This document shows positions 7,837 to 15,971 of a stretch of 64,000 bases of DNA, one piece after another. How positions within the stretch are numbered: position 1 is the first letter of the stretch; the number at the start of each line of letters is the position of its first letter. Source of the DNA: Streptomyces sp. WZ.A104 (GTDB lineage Bacteria > Actinomycetota > Actinomycetes > Streptomycetales > Streptomycetaceae); contig NZ_NWVL01000043.1 of NCBI RefSeq assembly GCF_002382885.1, positions 1-64,000 of the forward strand, given 5' to 3'. The notes below the pieces were generated by a model. It did not search any database. It worked only from the letters and a program-made list of their open reading frames with translations, and was not told the origin of the DNA. Position numbers and translations under genes: made by a program.

Positions 7837-8238
7837 TCAGGCCTCCACAGCGAGCCGGCGGCGCAGCAGCGCCGCGAGCGCGTCGGGGAACTCCGCCGGG
7901 TCCACCGGGAGCGTCACCGCGGACTCCGCGCGGCTCCAGGTGGCCAGCCACGCGTCCTGCGGGCGGCCCATCAGCAGCAGCACCGGCGGGCAGTCGTAGA
8001 TCTCGTCCTTGATCTGCCGGCAGACGCCCATACCGCCGACGGGAGCCGTCTCGCCGTCCAGCACGCAGACGTCCACACCGCCCTTGTCCAGCGCCGCCAG
8101 GACGGCCGGGAGGGTCGCGCACTCCAGGAACTCCACCGGTGGGACGTCCGCGGCAGGCCTGCGACCGGCTGCCAGCCTCACCTGCTCGCGGATGTTGGCG
8201 TCGTCGCTGTAGACCAGGACCGTGGCGGTCGCCTGCAT
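7837..8238 (-). CDS. Receiver-like (pseudo-receiver) protein
   Basis: A 133-residue single domain; ATG at 8238 with GGAGGAAC upstream. It folds like a CheY receiver: an acidic pair near the N terminus (YSDD), a central strand with Asp in VCVLDGE at the phosphoacceptor position, and an LLMG strand. The usual conserved Lys after the fifth strand is missing (the segment reads VTLPVD), so normal phosphotransfer is doubtful. There is no output domain and no adjacent histidine kinase. It is transcribed away from ctaE, so its promoter shares the 8239-8437 interval with that of the ctaE-qcr operon. Confidence 0.75.
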   Translation of the reverse strand: MQATATVLVYSDDANIREQVRLAAGRRPAADVPPVEFLECATLPAVLAALDKGGVDVCVLDGETAPVGGMGVCRQIKDEIYDCPPVLLLMGRPQDAWLATWSRAESAVTLPVDPAEFPDALAALLRRRLAVEA

Positions 8239-8426
8239 TGTTCCTCCGTGACATCGGCGTCGTCGGGGCTCTCGGGGCATGAACCGATGCGCGGATCGTA
8301 CTCCGCCCGACTGCCTGTCAGCACCGGTAATGACGACGATTCGATGGGCCGTTCGGCGCAGGGCGCACCCCCCGCAGACGGCACGGACACACCGAACGGC
8401 ACCCCCCGGAGTGAGGGCGGGATAAG

Positions 8427-8447
8427 CGACCGACATAATGTCGGTCG
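8427..8447 (+). promoter_or_regulatory. 21-bp palindrome spanning ctaE start, with -10-like CATAAT
   Basis: Perfect 10-bp arms CGACCGACAT (8427-8436) and ATGTCGGTCG (8438-8447) flank a single central A. The ATG of ctaE (8438) starts the right arm. CATAAT (8434-8439) at the centre looks like a -10 element, and a GTG in the same frame begins at 8447, seven bases on. Operator, promoter and translation start therefore coincide. Confidence 0.55.
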
Positions 8448-9058
8448 TGGCGACAGCAACGACAGTAGAAACCGGGCACGCGCACCCGTCGGTCAATCGG
8501 CCGAACCTCACCAGCGTCGGAACCATCATCTGGTTGAGTTCCGAGCTGATGTTCTTCGCGGCCCTCTTCGCGATGTACTTCACCCTGCGATCGGTGACGG
8601 GACCCGAGTACTGGAAGGAGATGGCCGGCCATCTGAACTTCCCGTTCTCGGCGACGAACACCACGATCCTGGTGCTCTCCTCACTCACCTGCCAGCTCGG
8701 CGTCTTCGCCGCCGAGCGGGGCGATGTGAAGAAGCTCCGCACCTGGTTCATCATCACCTTCGTGATGGGGTCGATCTTCATCGGCGGCCAGGTCCTGGAG
8801 TACGTGGAACTGGTCAAGGAAGCGGGGCTCTCCCTCTCGTCCGGCCCGTACGGTTCGGTGTTCTACCTGACCACCGGCTTCCACGGACTGCATGTGGCGG
8901 GCGGTCTCATCGCCTTCCTGCTGGTTCTCGGGAGGACGTACGCGGCCAAGAGGTTCACCCACGAGCAGGCCACCTCAGCCATCGTCGTGTCCTATTACTG
9001 GCACTTCGTCGATGTCGTGTGGATCGGCCTGTTCGCCACGATCTACATGATCAAGTAA
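8438..9058 (+). CDS. ctaE: Cytochrome c oxidase subunit III
   Basis: A 206-residue, five-helix subunit III of the aa3 oxidase, which stabilises the catalytic core. It contains TIIWLSSELMFFAALF near residue 30, the conserved Glu of the second-helix region (YVELVKEAG), GFHGLHVAGG, and a C-terminal SYYWHFVDVVWIGLF. ATG 8438 gives the longest plausible protein. The in-frame GTG at 8447 would be the first codon of a leaderless transcript if CATAAT is the -10. The gene begins the ctaE-qcrC-qcrA-qcrB operon. Confidence 0.96.
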   Translation: MSVVATATTVETGHAHPSVNRPNLTSVGTIIWLSSELMFFAALFAMYFTLRSVTGPEYWKEMAGHLNFPFSATNTTILVLSSLTCQLGVFAAERGDVKKLRTWFIITFVMGSIFIGGQVLEYVELVKEAGLSLSSGPYGSVFYLTTGFHGLHVAGGLIAFLLVLGRTYAAKRFTHEQATSAIVVSYYWHFVDVVWIGLFATIYMIK

Positions 9059-9113
9059 CCGGGCTCGCACCCGCCCACCATCGACGCAGAAGATCCTGAC
9101 ACCGGGGTAATCC

Positions 9114-9923
9114 GTGAAAAAGCTCTCCGCACGACGACGCCATCCGCTGGCGGCGGTCGTCGTACTACTCCTCGCGCTGGCGGCTACCGGGGGGCTGTAC
9201 GCCGCGTTCGCGCCTGCGGGCAAGGCGCAGGCCGATGAAACCGCCCAGTCCCTCGCCATCGAAGAGGGCAAGAAGCTCTACGCCGTAGGCTGCGCCAGCT
9301 GCCACGGAACCGGCGGTCAGGGCACCACCGACGGGCCGTCCCTCGTGGGCGTGGGTTCCGCCGCCGTCGACTTCCAGGTCGGCACGGGCCGTATGCCCGC
9401 GCAGCAGCCGGGCGTCCAGGTACCGAAGAAGAAGGTCATCTACACCCAGGCGGAGATCGACCAGCTCGCGGCGTACGTCGCGTCGCTCGGCGCCGGTCCG
9501 ATCACGCCGACCGACAAGCAGGTCGACCCGGCCGGCGCGGACGTCGCCAAGGGTGGCGAACTGTTCCGCAACAACTGCGCCCAGTGCCACAACTTCACGG
9601 GTAAGGGCGGCGCGCTGACACACGGCAAGTACGCCCCGGACCTCGAAGGCGTGAGCCCGAAGCACATCTACGAGGCCATGCAGACCGGCCCGCAGAGCAT
9701 GCCCTCCTTCCCGGACACGACGATGCCCAACCAGCAGAAGAAGGACATCATCGCGTACATCCAGACCGTGAACGGTTCGGAGACGGCGAGCCCCGGTGGC
9801 CTTTCGCTCGGTGGTCTCGGTCCGGTCAGTGAGGGTCTGTTCACCTGGATCTTCGGGCTCGGCGCTCTCATCGCAACTGCCGTTTGGGTCGCGGCCCACA
9901 CCGCTAAGGCCAAGAAGTCATGA
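9114..9923 (+). CDS. qcrC: Diheme cytochrome cc subunit of bc1 complex
   Basis: A 269-residue cytochrome that replaces soluble cytochrome c in Actinobacteria: it carries electrons from the Rieske centre directly to CuA of CtaC within the supercomplex. There is an N-terminal membrane anchor (about residues 10-32), two CxxCH heme sites (CASCH at 60-64 and CAQCH at 155-159), Met ligands in GRMP and SMPSFP contexts, and a C-terminal membrane helix (about 235-262). The GTG start is at 9114; only a weak ribosome site is seen. The stop overlaps the qcrA start in ATGA. Confidence 0.97.
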   Translation: MKKLSARRRHPLAAVVVLLLALAATGGLYAAFAPAGKAQADETAQSLAIEEGKKLYAVGCASCHGTGGQGTTDGPSLVGVGSAAVDFQVGTGRMPAQQPGVQVPKKKVIYTQAEIDQLAAYVASLGAGPITPTDKQVDPAGADVAKGGELFRNNCAQCHNFTGKGGALTHGKYAPDLEGVSPKHIYEAMQTGPQSMPSFPDTTMPNQQKKDIIAYIQTVNGSETASPGGLSLGGLGPVSEGLFTWIFGLGALIATAVWVAAHTAKAKKS

Positions 9924-10972
9924 GTAGCCAACAGATTCCAGAAGACAGCCTGCCCGCAGTGCAGGAGACCGCGCACGGCGCGGTCGAGGGTACGGACGAC
10001 CCGTTCGCCGACCCGGGGCTGCCGGCCCACCAGCCGCGCATCCAGGACCTCGACGAACGCGCCGCGCGCCGCTCGGAGCGGGCCGTCGCGTTCATGTTCA
10101 CCCTCTCGATGCTGGCGACGGTGGGCTTCATCGCCTCCTACGTCATCTTCCCGGTGGACAAGATCGTCTACATCTGGCCCTTCGGTCATGTGAGCCCGCT
10201 CAACTTCTCCCTGGGTCTCACCCTGGGCTTCGCGCTCTTCTTCATCGGCGCGGGCGCCGTCCACTGGGCGCGCACCCTGATGTCCGATGTCGAGGTCGCC
10301 GCCGAGCGCCACCCGATCGAGGCCGAGCCCGAGGTCAAGGCCCAGGTGATGGCCGACTTCGCGGCCGGTGCCGAGGAGTCCCAGCTCGGTCGGCGCAAGC
10401 TGATCCGGAACACCTTGTTCGGTGCGCTGGCCCTGGTGCCGCTCTCCGGTGTGGTCCTGCTGCGCGACCTCGGTCCGCTGCCGGAGAAGAAGCTCCGCAC
10501 CACCATGTGGGCCAAGGGCAAGCTGCTCGTCAACATGAACACCGGCGAGCCGCTCCGTCCCGAGCACGTCCCCGTGGGGTCGCTGACCTTCGCCAGGCCC
10601 GAGGGGCTTGAGGAGGACTCGCACGACTTCCTCACGCAGATCGCCAAGGCCGCCCTGATGATCGTCCGCATCGAGCCGGACGACATCAAGGACAGGCGCC
10701 AGCGCGAGTGGGCCCACGAGGGCATCGTGGCCTTCTCCAAGATCTGCACCCACGTCGGCTGCCCGATCAGCCTGTACGAGCAGCAGACACACCATGTGCT
10801 CTGCCCGTGCCACCAGTCCACCTTCGACCTCTCCGACGGCGCCCGCGTCATCTTCGGTCCGGCCGGCCACGCTCTTCCGCAGCTGCGGATCGGCGTGAAC
10901 AGCGAGGGCAACCTCGAGGCGCTCGGTGACTTCGACGAGCCCGTCGGCCCTTCCTTCTGGGAGCGCGGATGA
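9920..10972 (+). CDS. qcrA: Rieske iron-sulfur subunit of bc1 complex
   Basis: A 350-residue protein with a cytoplasmic N-terminal tail, three membrane helices in the N-terminal half (the long actinobacterial form), and a C-terminal Rieske domain. The 2Fe-2S ligands are CTHVGC (Cys276, His278, with disulfide Cys281) and CPCHQS. It oxidises menaquinol and hands electrons to QcrC. The start overlaps qcrC and the stop overlaps qcrB, both in ATGA. Confidence 0.97.
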   Translation: MSSQQIPEDSLPAVQETAHGAVEGTDDPFADPGLPAHQPRIQDLDERAARRSERAVAFMFTLSMLATVGFIASYVIFPVDKIVYIWPFGHVSPLNFSLGLTLGFALFFIGAGAVHWARTLMSDVEVAAERHPIEAEPEVKAQVMADFAAGAEESQLGRRKLIRNTLFGALALVPLSGVVLLRDLGPLPEKKLRTTMWAKGKLLVNMNTGEPLRPEHVPVGSLTFARPEGLEEDSHDFLTQIAKAALMIVRIEPDDIKDRRQREWAHEGIVAFSKICTHVGCPISLYEQQTHHVLCPCHQSTFDLSDGARVIFGPAGHALPQLRIGVNSEGNLEALGDFDEPVGPSFWERG

Positions 10973-12615
10973 GTACTGCGACAACGAACCCGCCCGCCGA
11001 CCAGGCGGGGCAGCGCAAGGCACCCGCGGGCGAGCGGGTCGCCGACTGGGCGGACGGCCGGCTGGGCATCTACGGCCTGGCCAAGGCCAACATGCGCAAG
11101 ATCTTCCCGGACCACTGGTCCTTCATGCTCGGTGAGGTCGCGCTCTACAGCTTCATCATCATCATCCTCACGGGTGTGTATCTGACGCTGTTCTTCCAGC
11201 CGAGCATGAACGAGATCGTCTACCACGGTCCGTACGAGCCCATGCAGGGCATCCGGATGTCGGAGGCCTACGCCTCGACGCTGAAGATCAGCTTCGAGAT
11301 CCGTGGCGGTCTGCTCGTGCGGCAGATCCACCACTGGGCCGCGCTGATCTTCCTGGCCGGCATGTTCGTGCACATGATGCGCGTCTTCTTCACGGGCGCC
11401 TTCCGCAAGCCGCGCGAGATCAACTGGGTGTTCGGCTTCCTGCTGTTCGTGCTGGGTATGTTCACCGGCTTCACCGGCTACTCCCTCCCGGACGACCTGC
11501 TCTCCGGTACGGGTGTCCGCTTCACCCAGGGCGCGATCCTGTCCGTGCCGATCGTCGGTACGTACATCTCGATGTTCCTGTTCGGCGGCGAGTTCCCCGG
11601 TCACGACTTCGTGGCCAGGTTCTACTCGATCCACATCCTGCTGCTGCCGGGCATCATGCTCGGTCTGCTGGTGGCCCACCTGATCCTGGTCTTCTACCAC
11701 AAGCACACGCAGTTCGCGGGTCCCGGCCGGACCAACAAGAACGTCGTCGGCATGCCGCTGCTGCCCGTGTACATGGCGAAGGCCGGAGGCTTCTTCTTCC
11801 TGGTCTTCGGCATCATCGCGATCATCTCGGCGATCGCCACGATCAACCCGATCTGGGCGCTCGGCCCGTACCGCCCGGACCAGGTGTCCACCGGCGCCCA
11901 GCCCGACTGGTACATGGGCTTCGCCGAGGGTCTGGTCCGTGTCATGCCGGGCTGGGAGATCGTCTTCTGGGGCCACACGCTCAACCTGGGCGTGTTCATC
12001 CCGCTGGTCCTCTTCGGCCTGGTGCTCACGCTGCCCGCGGTCTACCCGTTCGTCGAGTCCTGGATCACCGGGGACAAGCGCGAGCACCACATCCTGGACC
12101 GCCCGCGCAACGCCCCGACCCGTACGGGCCTCGGCGTCGCCTGGGTCACGGCGTACTTCATCGGCCTCGTCGGCGGTGGAAACGACCTGTGGGCCACGCA
12201 CTTCCACCTGTCGATCAACGCCATCACCTGGTTCGTCCGGATCTTCTTCTTCGTCGGACCGGTCATCGCGTTCATCGTCACCAAGCGGATCTGCCTCGGT
12301 CTCCAGCGCCGTGACCGGGAGAAGGTGCTGCACGGCCGCGAGACCGGCATCATCAAGCGGCTGCCGCACGGTGAGTTCGTGGAGGTCCACGAGCCGCTCA
12401 GCCAGGAGAAGCTGCACACGCTCACGGCGCACGAGCAGTACAAGCCGGTCGAACTCGGGCCCGAGGTCGACGAGAACGGCGTCAAGCGCAAGATCTCCCC
12501 GGTGCAGAAGCTGCGCGCCAAGCTCAGCAAGGGCTACTACGGCGAGAACAACCAGATCGCCAAGCCCACCACCGAGGAGTACAAGGAGATCACCGAGGGC
12601 CACGGCCACCACTGA
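10969..12615 (+). CDS. qcrB: Cytochrome b subunit of bc1 complex
   Basis: A 548-residue cytochrome b with eight or more helices. Heme b His ligands are visible in HHWAALIFLAGMFVHMM and SIHILLLPGIMLGLLVAHL. The quinol site motif is PDWY (QPDWYMGF), the usual actinobacterial variant of PEWY. A C-terminal cytoplasmic extension of about 120 charged residues is typical of the actinobacterial form. This subunit is, in mycobacteria, the target of imidazopyridine inhibitors. A strong terminator follows. Confidence 0.98.
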   Translation: MSTATTNPPADQAGQRKAPAGERVADWADGRLGIYGLAKANMRKIFPDHWSFMLGEVALYSFIIIILTGVYLTLFFQPSMNEIVYHGPYEPMQGIRMSEAYASTLKISFEIRGGLLVRQIHHWAALIFLAGMFVHMMRVFFTGAFRKPREINWVFGFLLFVLGMFTGFTGYSLPDDLLSGTGVRFTQGAILSVPIVGTYISMFLFGGEFPGHDFVARFYSIHILLLPGIMLGLLVAHLILVFYHKHTQFAGPGRTNKNVVGMPLLPVYMAKAGGFFFLVFGIIAIISAIATINPIWALGPYRPDQVSTGAQPDWYMGFAEGLVRVMPGWEIVFWGHTLNLGVFIPLVLFGLVLTLPAVYPFVESWITGDKREHHILDRPRNAPTRTGLGVAWVTAYFIGLVGGGNDLWATHFHLSINAITWFVRIFFFVGPVIAFIVTKRICLGLQRRDREKVLHGRETGIIKRLPHGEFVEVHEPLSQEKLHTLTAHEQYKPVELGPEVDENGVKRKISPVQKLRAKLSKGYYGENNQIAKPTTEEYKEITEGHGHH

Positions 12616-12639
12616 TCACCTGAACTGATCGCCACCACG

Positions 12640-12670
12640 AGAGCCCCGTCCATTCGATGGACGGGGCTCT
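12640..12670 (+). terminator. Terminator of ctaE-qcrCAB
   Basis: A perfect 14-bp stem, AGAGCCCCGTCCAT (12640-12653) with ATGGACGGGGCTCT (12657-12670), a 3-base loop and a following TTTG. Confidence 0.93.
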
Positions 12671-12737
12671 TTGTGGTCCCCCGGGCTGGATAGGGTGGAG
12701 CCATCCTTCTGACCGGCTGTGGACCCTGGAGCGGACC

Positions 12738-13802
12738 ATGAACGTTGTGACCCCGAACGGCGGCGACAGCGTGGCGGCCCCTTCCTGGCCCGGTCTGCTG
12801 AACCCCCTGCTGCGCGGCGAGAACCTCAGCTCCGAGGAGACCGCCTGGGCCATGGACCGCATCATGAGCGGCGAGGCGACCGACGCGCAGATCGCCGGGT
12901 TCGCCGTCGCGCTGCGGGCCAAGGGCGAGACCGTCGAGGAAGTCACCGGGCTGGTCCGCGCGATGTACGCACACGCCAACCTCATCGAGGTGCCCGGCCG
13001 CACCGTCGACATCGTCGGTACCGGGGGCGACCTCGCCAAGACGGTCAACATCTCCACCATGTCCGCGATCGTCATCGCGGGCACCGGCGCCAAGGTCGTC
13101 AAGCACGGAAACCGGGCCGCCTCCTCGGCAAGCGGCTCCTCCGACGTACTGGAGAAGCTGGGCGTCAACCTGGAGCTGACCCCGCGACGGGTCGTCGAGG
13201 TCGCCGAACAGGCGGGCATCACCTTCTGCTTCGCCGTGAAGTTCCACCCCGCCCTGCGGTACGCCGCCAAGGCCCGCAGGGAGCTCGGCGCGCAGACCAC
13301 GTTCAACATCCTGGGCCCCCTCACCAACCCGGCCCAGGTGCGCGCCCAGGCCGTCGGGGTGGCCGACGCCCGCATGGCGCCCATCGTCGCGGGTGTCCTG
13401 GCCGACCGGGGCAACTCCGCGCTGGTCTTCCGGGGTGACGACGGGCTCGACGAGCTGACGACCACCGCCACCTCCCGGGTCTGGGTGGTCCGCGACGGCG
13501 CGGTCCGCGAGGAGCCGTTCGACCCGCGCGACGTCGGGCTGCCCATCGTCCCCGTCGAGGCGCTGCGCGGCGCCGACGCCTCGTACAACGCCGATGTGGC
13601 CCGCCGCCTGCTGGACGGCGAGAGGGGCGCGGTGCGCGAGGCGGCGCTGCTCAACTCGGCGGCCGCGCTGGTCGCGCTCGACCCGGGCCCCGGCGCGCTC
13701 ACCGAGCAGATCGCGGCGAAGATCGCCGTGGCGGCCGAGGCCATCGACTCCGGCGCGGCCAAGCGCGCCCTGGAACGCTGGGTCGCCGCCAGCAACGCCT
13801 GA
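12738..13802 (+). CDS. trpD: Anthranilate phosphoribosyltransferase
   Basis: A 354-residue enzyme that joins anthranilate to PRPP, the second step of the tryptophan branch. Signature segments are DIVGTGGDLAKTVNIST (PRPP loop, about residue 90), KHGNRAASSASGSSDVLE (about 120) and FHPALRYA (anthranilate site). The ATG at 12738 has GGAGCGG upstream. A longer frame open to 12657 would begin inside the qcrB terminator and is not credible. A TAGGGT hexamer at 12691-12696 is a possible -10. It is not linked to trpC, trpB or trpA here, as usual in Streptomyces; the trpE-trpG fusion is at 37.6-39.5 kb. Confidence 0.96.
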   Translation: MNVVTPNGGDSVAAPSWPGLLNPLLRGENLSSEETAWAMDRIMSGEATDAQIAGFAVALRAKGETVEEVTGLVRAMYAHANLIEVPGRTVDIVGTGGDLAKTVNISTMSAIVIAGTGAKVVKHGNRAASSASGSSDVLEKLGVNLELTPRRVVEVAEQAGITFCFAVKFHPALRYAAKARRELGAQTTFNILGPLTNPAQVRAQAVGVADARMAPIVAGVLADRGNSALVFRGDDGLDELTTTATSRVWVVRDGAVREEPFDPRDVGLPIVPVEALRGADASYNADVARRLLDGERGAVREAALLNSAAALVALDPGPGALTEQIAAKIAVAAEAIDSGAAKRALERWVAASNA

Positions 13803-13843
13803 GCACGCCGGAGAGACACCTCCGGCGCACACGGTGTGACGCG

Positions 13844-13872
13844 GGGCGCAGTCCGGATACCGGACCGCGCCC
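13844..13872 (+). terminator. Terminator after trpD
   Basis: GGGCGC-A-GTCCG (13844-13855) pairs with CGGAC-C-GCGCCC (13861-13872), an 11-pair stem with one A-C mismatch. A second hairpin, CGCCGGAG (13806-13813) with CTCCGGCG (13820-13827), lies directly after the stop codon. Confidence 0.7.
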
Positions 13873-13908
13873 TTGCGCGCGTGCGGGCGTATGGCAAGAT
13901 GCTGCGCA

Positions 13909-14026
13909 GGTCATGAGTGACAGCGACTACGGCCCCGGCCCGCTGTCCGGCAACCCTCCGTCCGTGGCGGGGTGCCCCGGGTGAAGACCAGGCCGTAGGC
14001 AGCGAGGTCTGCGGCAAGCGCGGGCC
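13909..14026 (+). ncRNA. SAM-IV riboswitch aptamer
   Basis: The interval matches the known SAM-IV aptamer nearly segment by segment. It has GGTCATGAGTG at the 5' end, CAGCG/CGCTG pairing, CCGGCAACCCTCC, GCGGGGTGCCCCGGGTGA, the closing GACC, a side hairpin and the terminal GGCAAGCGCGGGCC that forms the pseudoknot. It binds S-adenosylmethionine and normally switches sulfur or methionine genes off when SAM is plentiful. The gene below is the class V aminotransferase at 14239. Confidence 0.96.
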
Positions 14027-14238
14027 CCTCGGCATCCAGCGGATGCCAGCCCCCGGGGTCCTGGTCCCTAGGGAGCCTCTTGTGAGCAAGCGAATGCGTT
14101 AGGGCCCGTCGTTCGGCTCAGGCCGTGCTCGCGGGCCCAGGGCTGACCGCCCTCTTCCGCGCACTTTTCCTTTCTTCTCCCGCGCTGCCGCGTACCCGCC
14201 GGCACGTGGATCTCGCCTGCCTGTTACGGGAGTTCGCC
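14027..14238 (+). promoter_or_regulatory. Expression platform and leader between SAM-IV and aminotransferase
   Basis: A GGCATC/GATGCC hairpin (14031-14046) follows the aptamer. Then GGGCCCG (14102-14108) can pair with CGGGCCC (14132-14138), forming a terminator-like stem with a pyrimidine-rich tract further on; the GGGCCC at 14022-14027 can compete for the same strand. From 14125 the frame is open into the aminotransferase and encodes an RRHVDL motif (14192-14209) and a TTA codon (14224-14226) just before the chosen start. See the findings. Confidence 0.5.
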
Positions 14239-15636
14239 ATGTCTGTCTCCACCGCTGCCCTCGACCCGTCGGTTTGTGCCCCGCTGCCCGTTCTGGGGCA
14301 GGACGTCACCGTTCCGCTCGTCACCGGCGGTGAGGTCACCTACGCCGCACTCGACTACGCCGCCAGCGCCCCGGCCCTCCAGCGGGTCTGGGACGACGTC
14401 GCCGCCTATGCCCCGTACTACGGCAGCGTCCACCGCGGGGCCGGATACCTCTCGCAGCTCTCCACCGACCTCTTCGAGAACAGCCGCCGCACGGTCGCGG
14501 AGTTCCTCGGCTGCCGCGCCGACGACCAGGTCGTCTTCACCCGCTCCACCACCGACTCCCTCAACCTGCTGGCCGCCGCGATCCCCGCCGACTGCCAGGT
14601 GTTCGTGTACGAGACCGAGCACCACGCCTCCCTGCTGCCCTGGCGCGACGCCCAAGTCACCTACCTCAACGCGCCCCGCACCCCGAGCCAGGCGGTCGAG
14701 ACCCTGGAGCGCGCGCTGGCCGACCGAGCCCCCTACGGCCCCGCCCTCGTCTGCGTCACCGGAGCCTCCAACGTGACCGGCGAGCTGTGGCCGGTGAGGG
14801 AACTGGCCGCCGCCGCCCACGCACACGGTGCCCGGATCGTCCTGGACGCCGCCCAGCTCGCCCCGCACCACCCCGTCGACATCGCCGAACTCGACGTCGA
14901 CTGGGTCGCGTTCTCCGGGCACAAGCTGTACGCGCCCTTCGGCTCCGGGGTCCTGGCCGGACGCGCCGACTGGCTCCGGGCGGCCGAGCCGTACCTCGCC
15001 GGCGGCGGCGCCTCCCGCAAGGTCGCCCGGCGCGCCGACGGCGGGGTGGAGGTCGACTGGCACACCACCGCCGCCCGCCACGAGGCCGGTTCGCCCAACG
15101 TCATCGGGGTCTACTCCATCGCCTCCGCCTGCAAGGCCCTGACCGAGGCGGGCTTCGACACCCTGGTCGCCCGCGAACAGGAGTTGGTGCGCCGGGTCCG
15201 CGAGGGGCTCGCGGACGTCCCCGAGGTGCGGGTGCTCTCGCTGTTCGGCGACGACGCGCCCCGGGTCGGGGTCATCTCCTTCGTGGTGCGCGGCTGGAAC
15301 AGCTCCCACTTCGCCGCAGCCCTCTCCGCGGAGTACGGCATCGGCGTCCGTGACGGCCTCTTCTGCGCCCACCCGCTCGTGCGTACCCTCCTCGGCAGCG
15401 ACCCGCAGGACCCGGGCGAGTGCGGCGCCCCCGAGGCCGAGCCGGGCGAACGGTCCCTGAACGCGATCCGGGTCAGCTTCGGCGCCGGTACGCCGGACGA
15501 GCACATCGAGCGCTTCCTGCGCGCGGTCACCGAGCTGGTCCGCGAGGGCGCCCGGTGGAAGTACCGCACCGAGGACGGCCGTTGCGTACCGGACCGGGGC
15601 GGGATCGCCCAGGTCCAGGTCCGAGAGACCCCGTGA
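14239..15636 (+). CDS. Class V aminotransferase / cysteine desulfurase-like protein
   Basis: A 465-residue PLP enzyme of the NifS/selenocysteine-lyase fold. Visible are YYGSVHRGAGYLS (N-terminal active-site loop), TRSTTDSLNL, TEHHASLLPW (PLP stacking His), VTGASNVTGELWP, LDAAQLAPH (PLP Asp), and SGHKLYAPFGSGVL with the Schiff-base Lys. ATG 14239 has ACGGGAG upstream. Control by a SAM-IV riboswitch points to a role in sulfur or methionine metabolism, for example taking sulfur from cysteine or a related amino acid. The substrate cannot be read from sequence. A strong bidirectional terminator follows. Confidence 0.88.
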   Translation: MSVSTAALDPSVCAPLPVLGQDVTVPLVTGGEVTYAALDYAASAPALQRVWDDVAAYAPYYGSVHRGAGYLSQLSTDLFENSRRTVAEFLGCRADDQVVFTRSTTDSLNLLAAAIPADCQVFVYETEHHASLLPWRDAQVTYLNAPRTPSQAVETLERALADRAPYGPALVCVTGASNVTGELWPVRELAAAAHAHGARIVLDAAQLAPHHPVDIAELDVDWVAFSGHKLYAPFGSGVLAGRADWLRAAEPYLAGGGASRKVARRADGGVEVDWHTTAARHEAGSPNVIGVYSIASACKALTEAGFDTLVAREQELVRRVREGLADVPEVRVLSLFGDDAPRVGVISFVVRGWNSSHFAAALSAEYGIGVRDGLFCAHPLVRTLLGSDPQDPGECGAPEAEPGERSLNAIRVSFGAGTPDEHIERFLRAVTELVREGARWKYRTEDGRCVPDRGGIAQVQVRETP

Positions 15637-15640
15637 ACCA

Positions 15641-15681
15641 CTTCGGCCGGGGACAGGCGCACCGCCTGTCCCCGGCCGAAG
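15641..15681. terminator. Bidirectional terminator
   Basis: A perfect 18-bp stem, CTTCGGCCGGGGACAGGC (15641-15658) with GCCTGTCCCCGGCCGAAG (15664-15681), lies between the convergent aminotransferase and Lrp-like genes. Confidence 0.9.
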
Positions 15682-15689
15682 CGGTTCGC

Positions 15690-15971
15690 CTACGCGTCGA
15701 GGCCGATGGCGAACGCCGCTTCCAGGTCGTGCTGGGAGTACGTACGGAACGCCACATGGGTGTCGGTGCCCTCGACGCCCGGGATCTTGCTGATCCGGCC
15801 GGGGATGACATCGGCGAGGTCGTCGTGGCGGGCGACCCGGACCATGGCGATCAGGTCGTAGGTACCGGTGACGGAGAAGACCTCGCTGACACTGTCCAGC
15901 GCGGCGATGGCCTCGGCGATCTCCGGAATCCGGTCCACGCTGGTCTTGATGAGCACGATCGCGGTGATCAC
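15690..15971 (-). CDS. Stand-alone Lrp/AsnC ligand-binding (RAM) domain
   Basis: A 93-residue protein that is only the effector-binding beta-alpha-beta domain of the Lrp/AsnC family: ITAIVLIKTSVDRIPEIAEAI at the N terminus and the SVTGTYDLIAMVRV core. It has no helix-turn-helix, so it cannot bind DNA alone. Stand-alone members form ring-shaped oligomers that bind amino acids. ATG 15971 overlaps the stop of the rhomboid gene by four bases (ATGA), so the two are co-expressed. Confidence 0.9.
   Translation of the reverse strand: MITAIVLIKTSVDRIPEIAEAIAALDSVSEVFSVTGTYDLIAMVRVARHDDLADVIPGRISKIPGVEGTDTHVAFRTYSQHDLEAAFAIGLDA

Noticed and set aside
12657..12737. N-terminal extension of trpD from ATG 12657
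   Set aside because: The extension begins in the right arm of the qcrB terminator; ATG 12738 has a ribosome site and matches family length.
14082..14102. Six-codon frame GTG...TAG with an AGGGAG site after the SAM-IV aptamer
   Set aside because: Too short to judge; it lies in the expression platform and may be chance.
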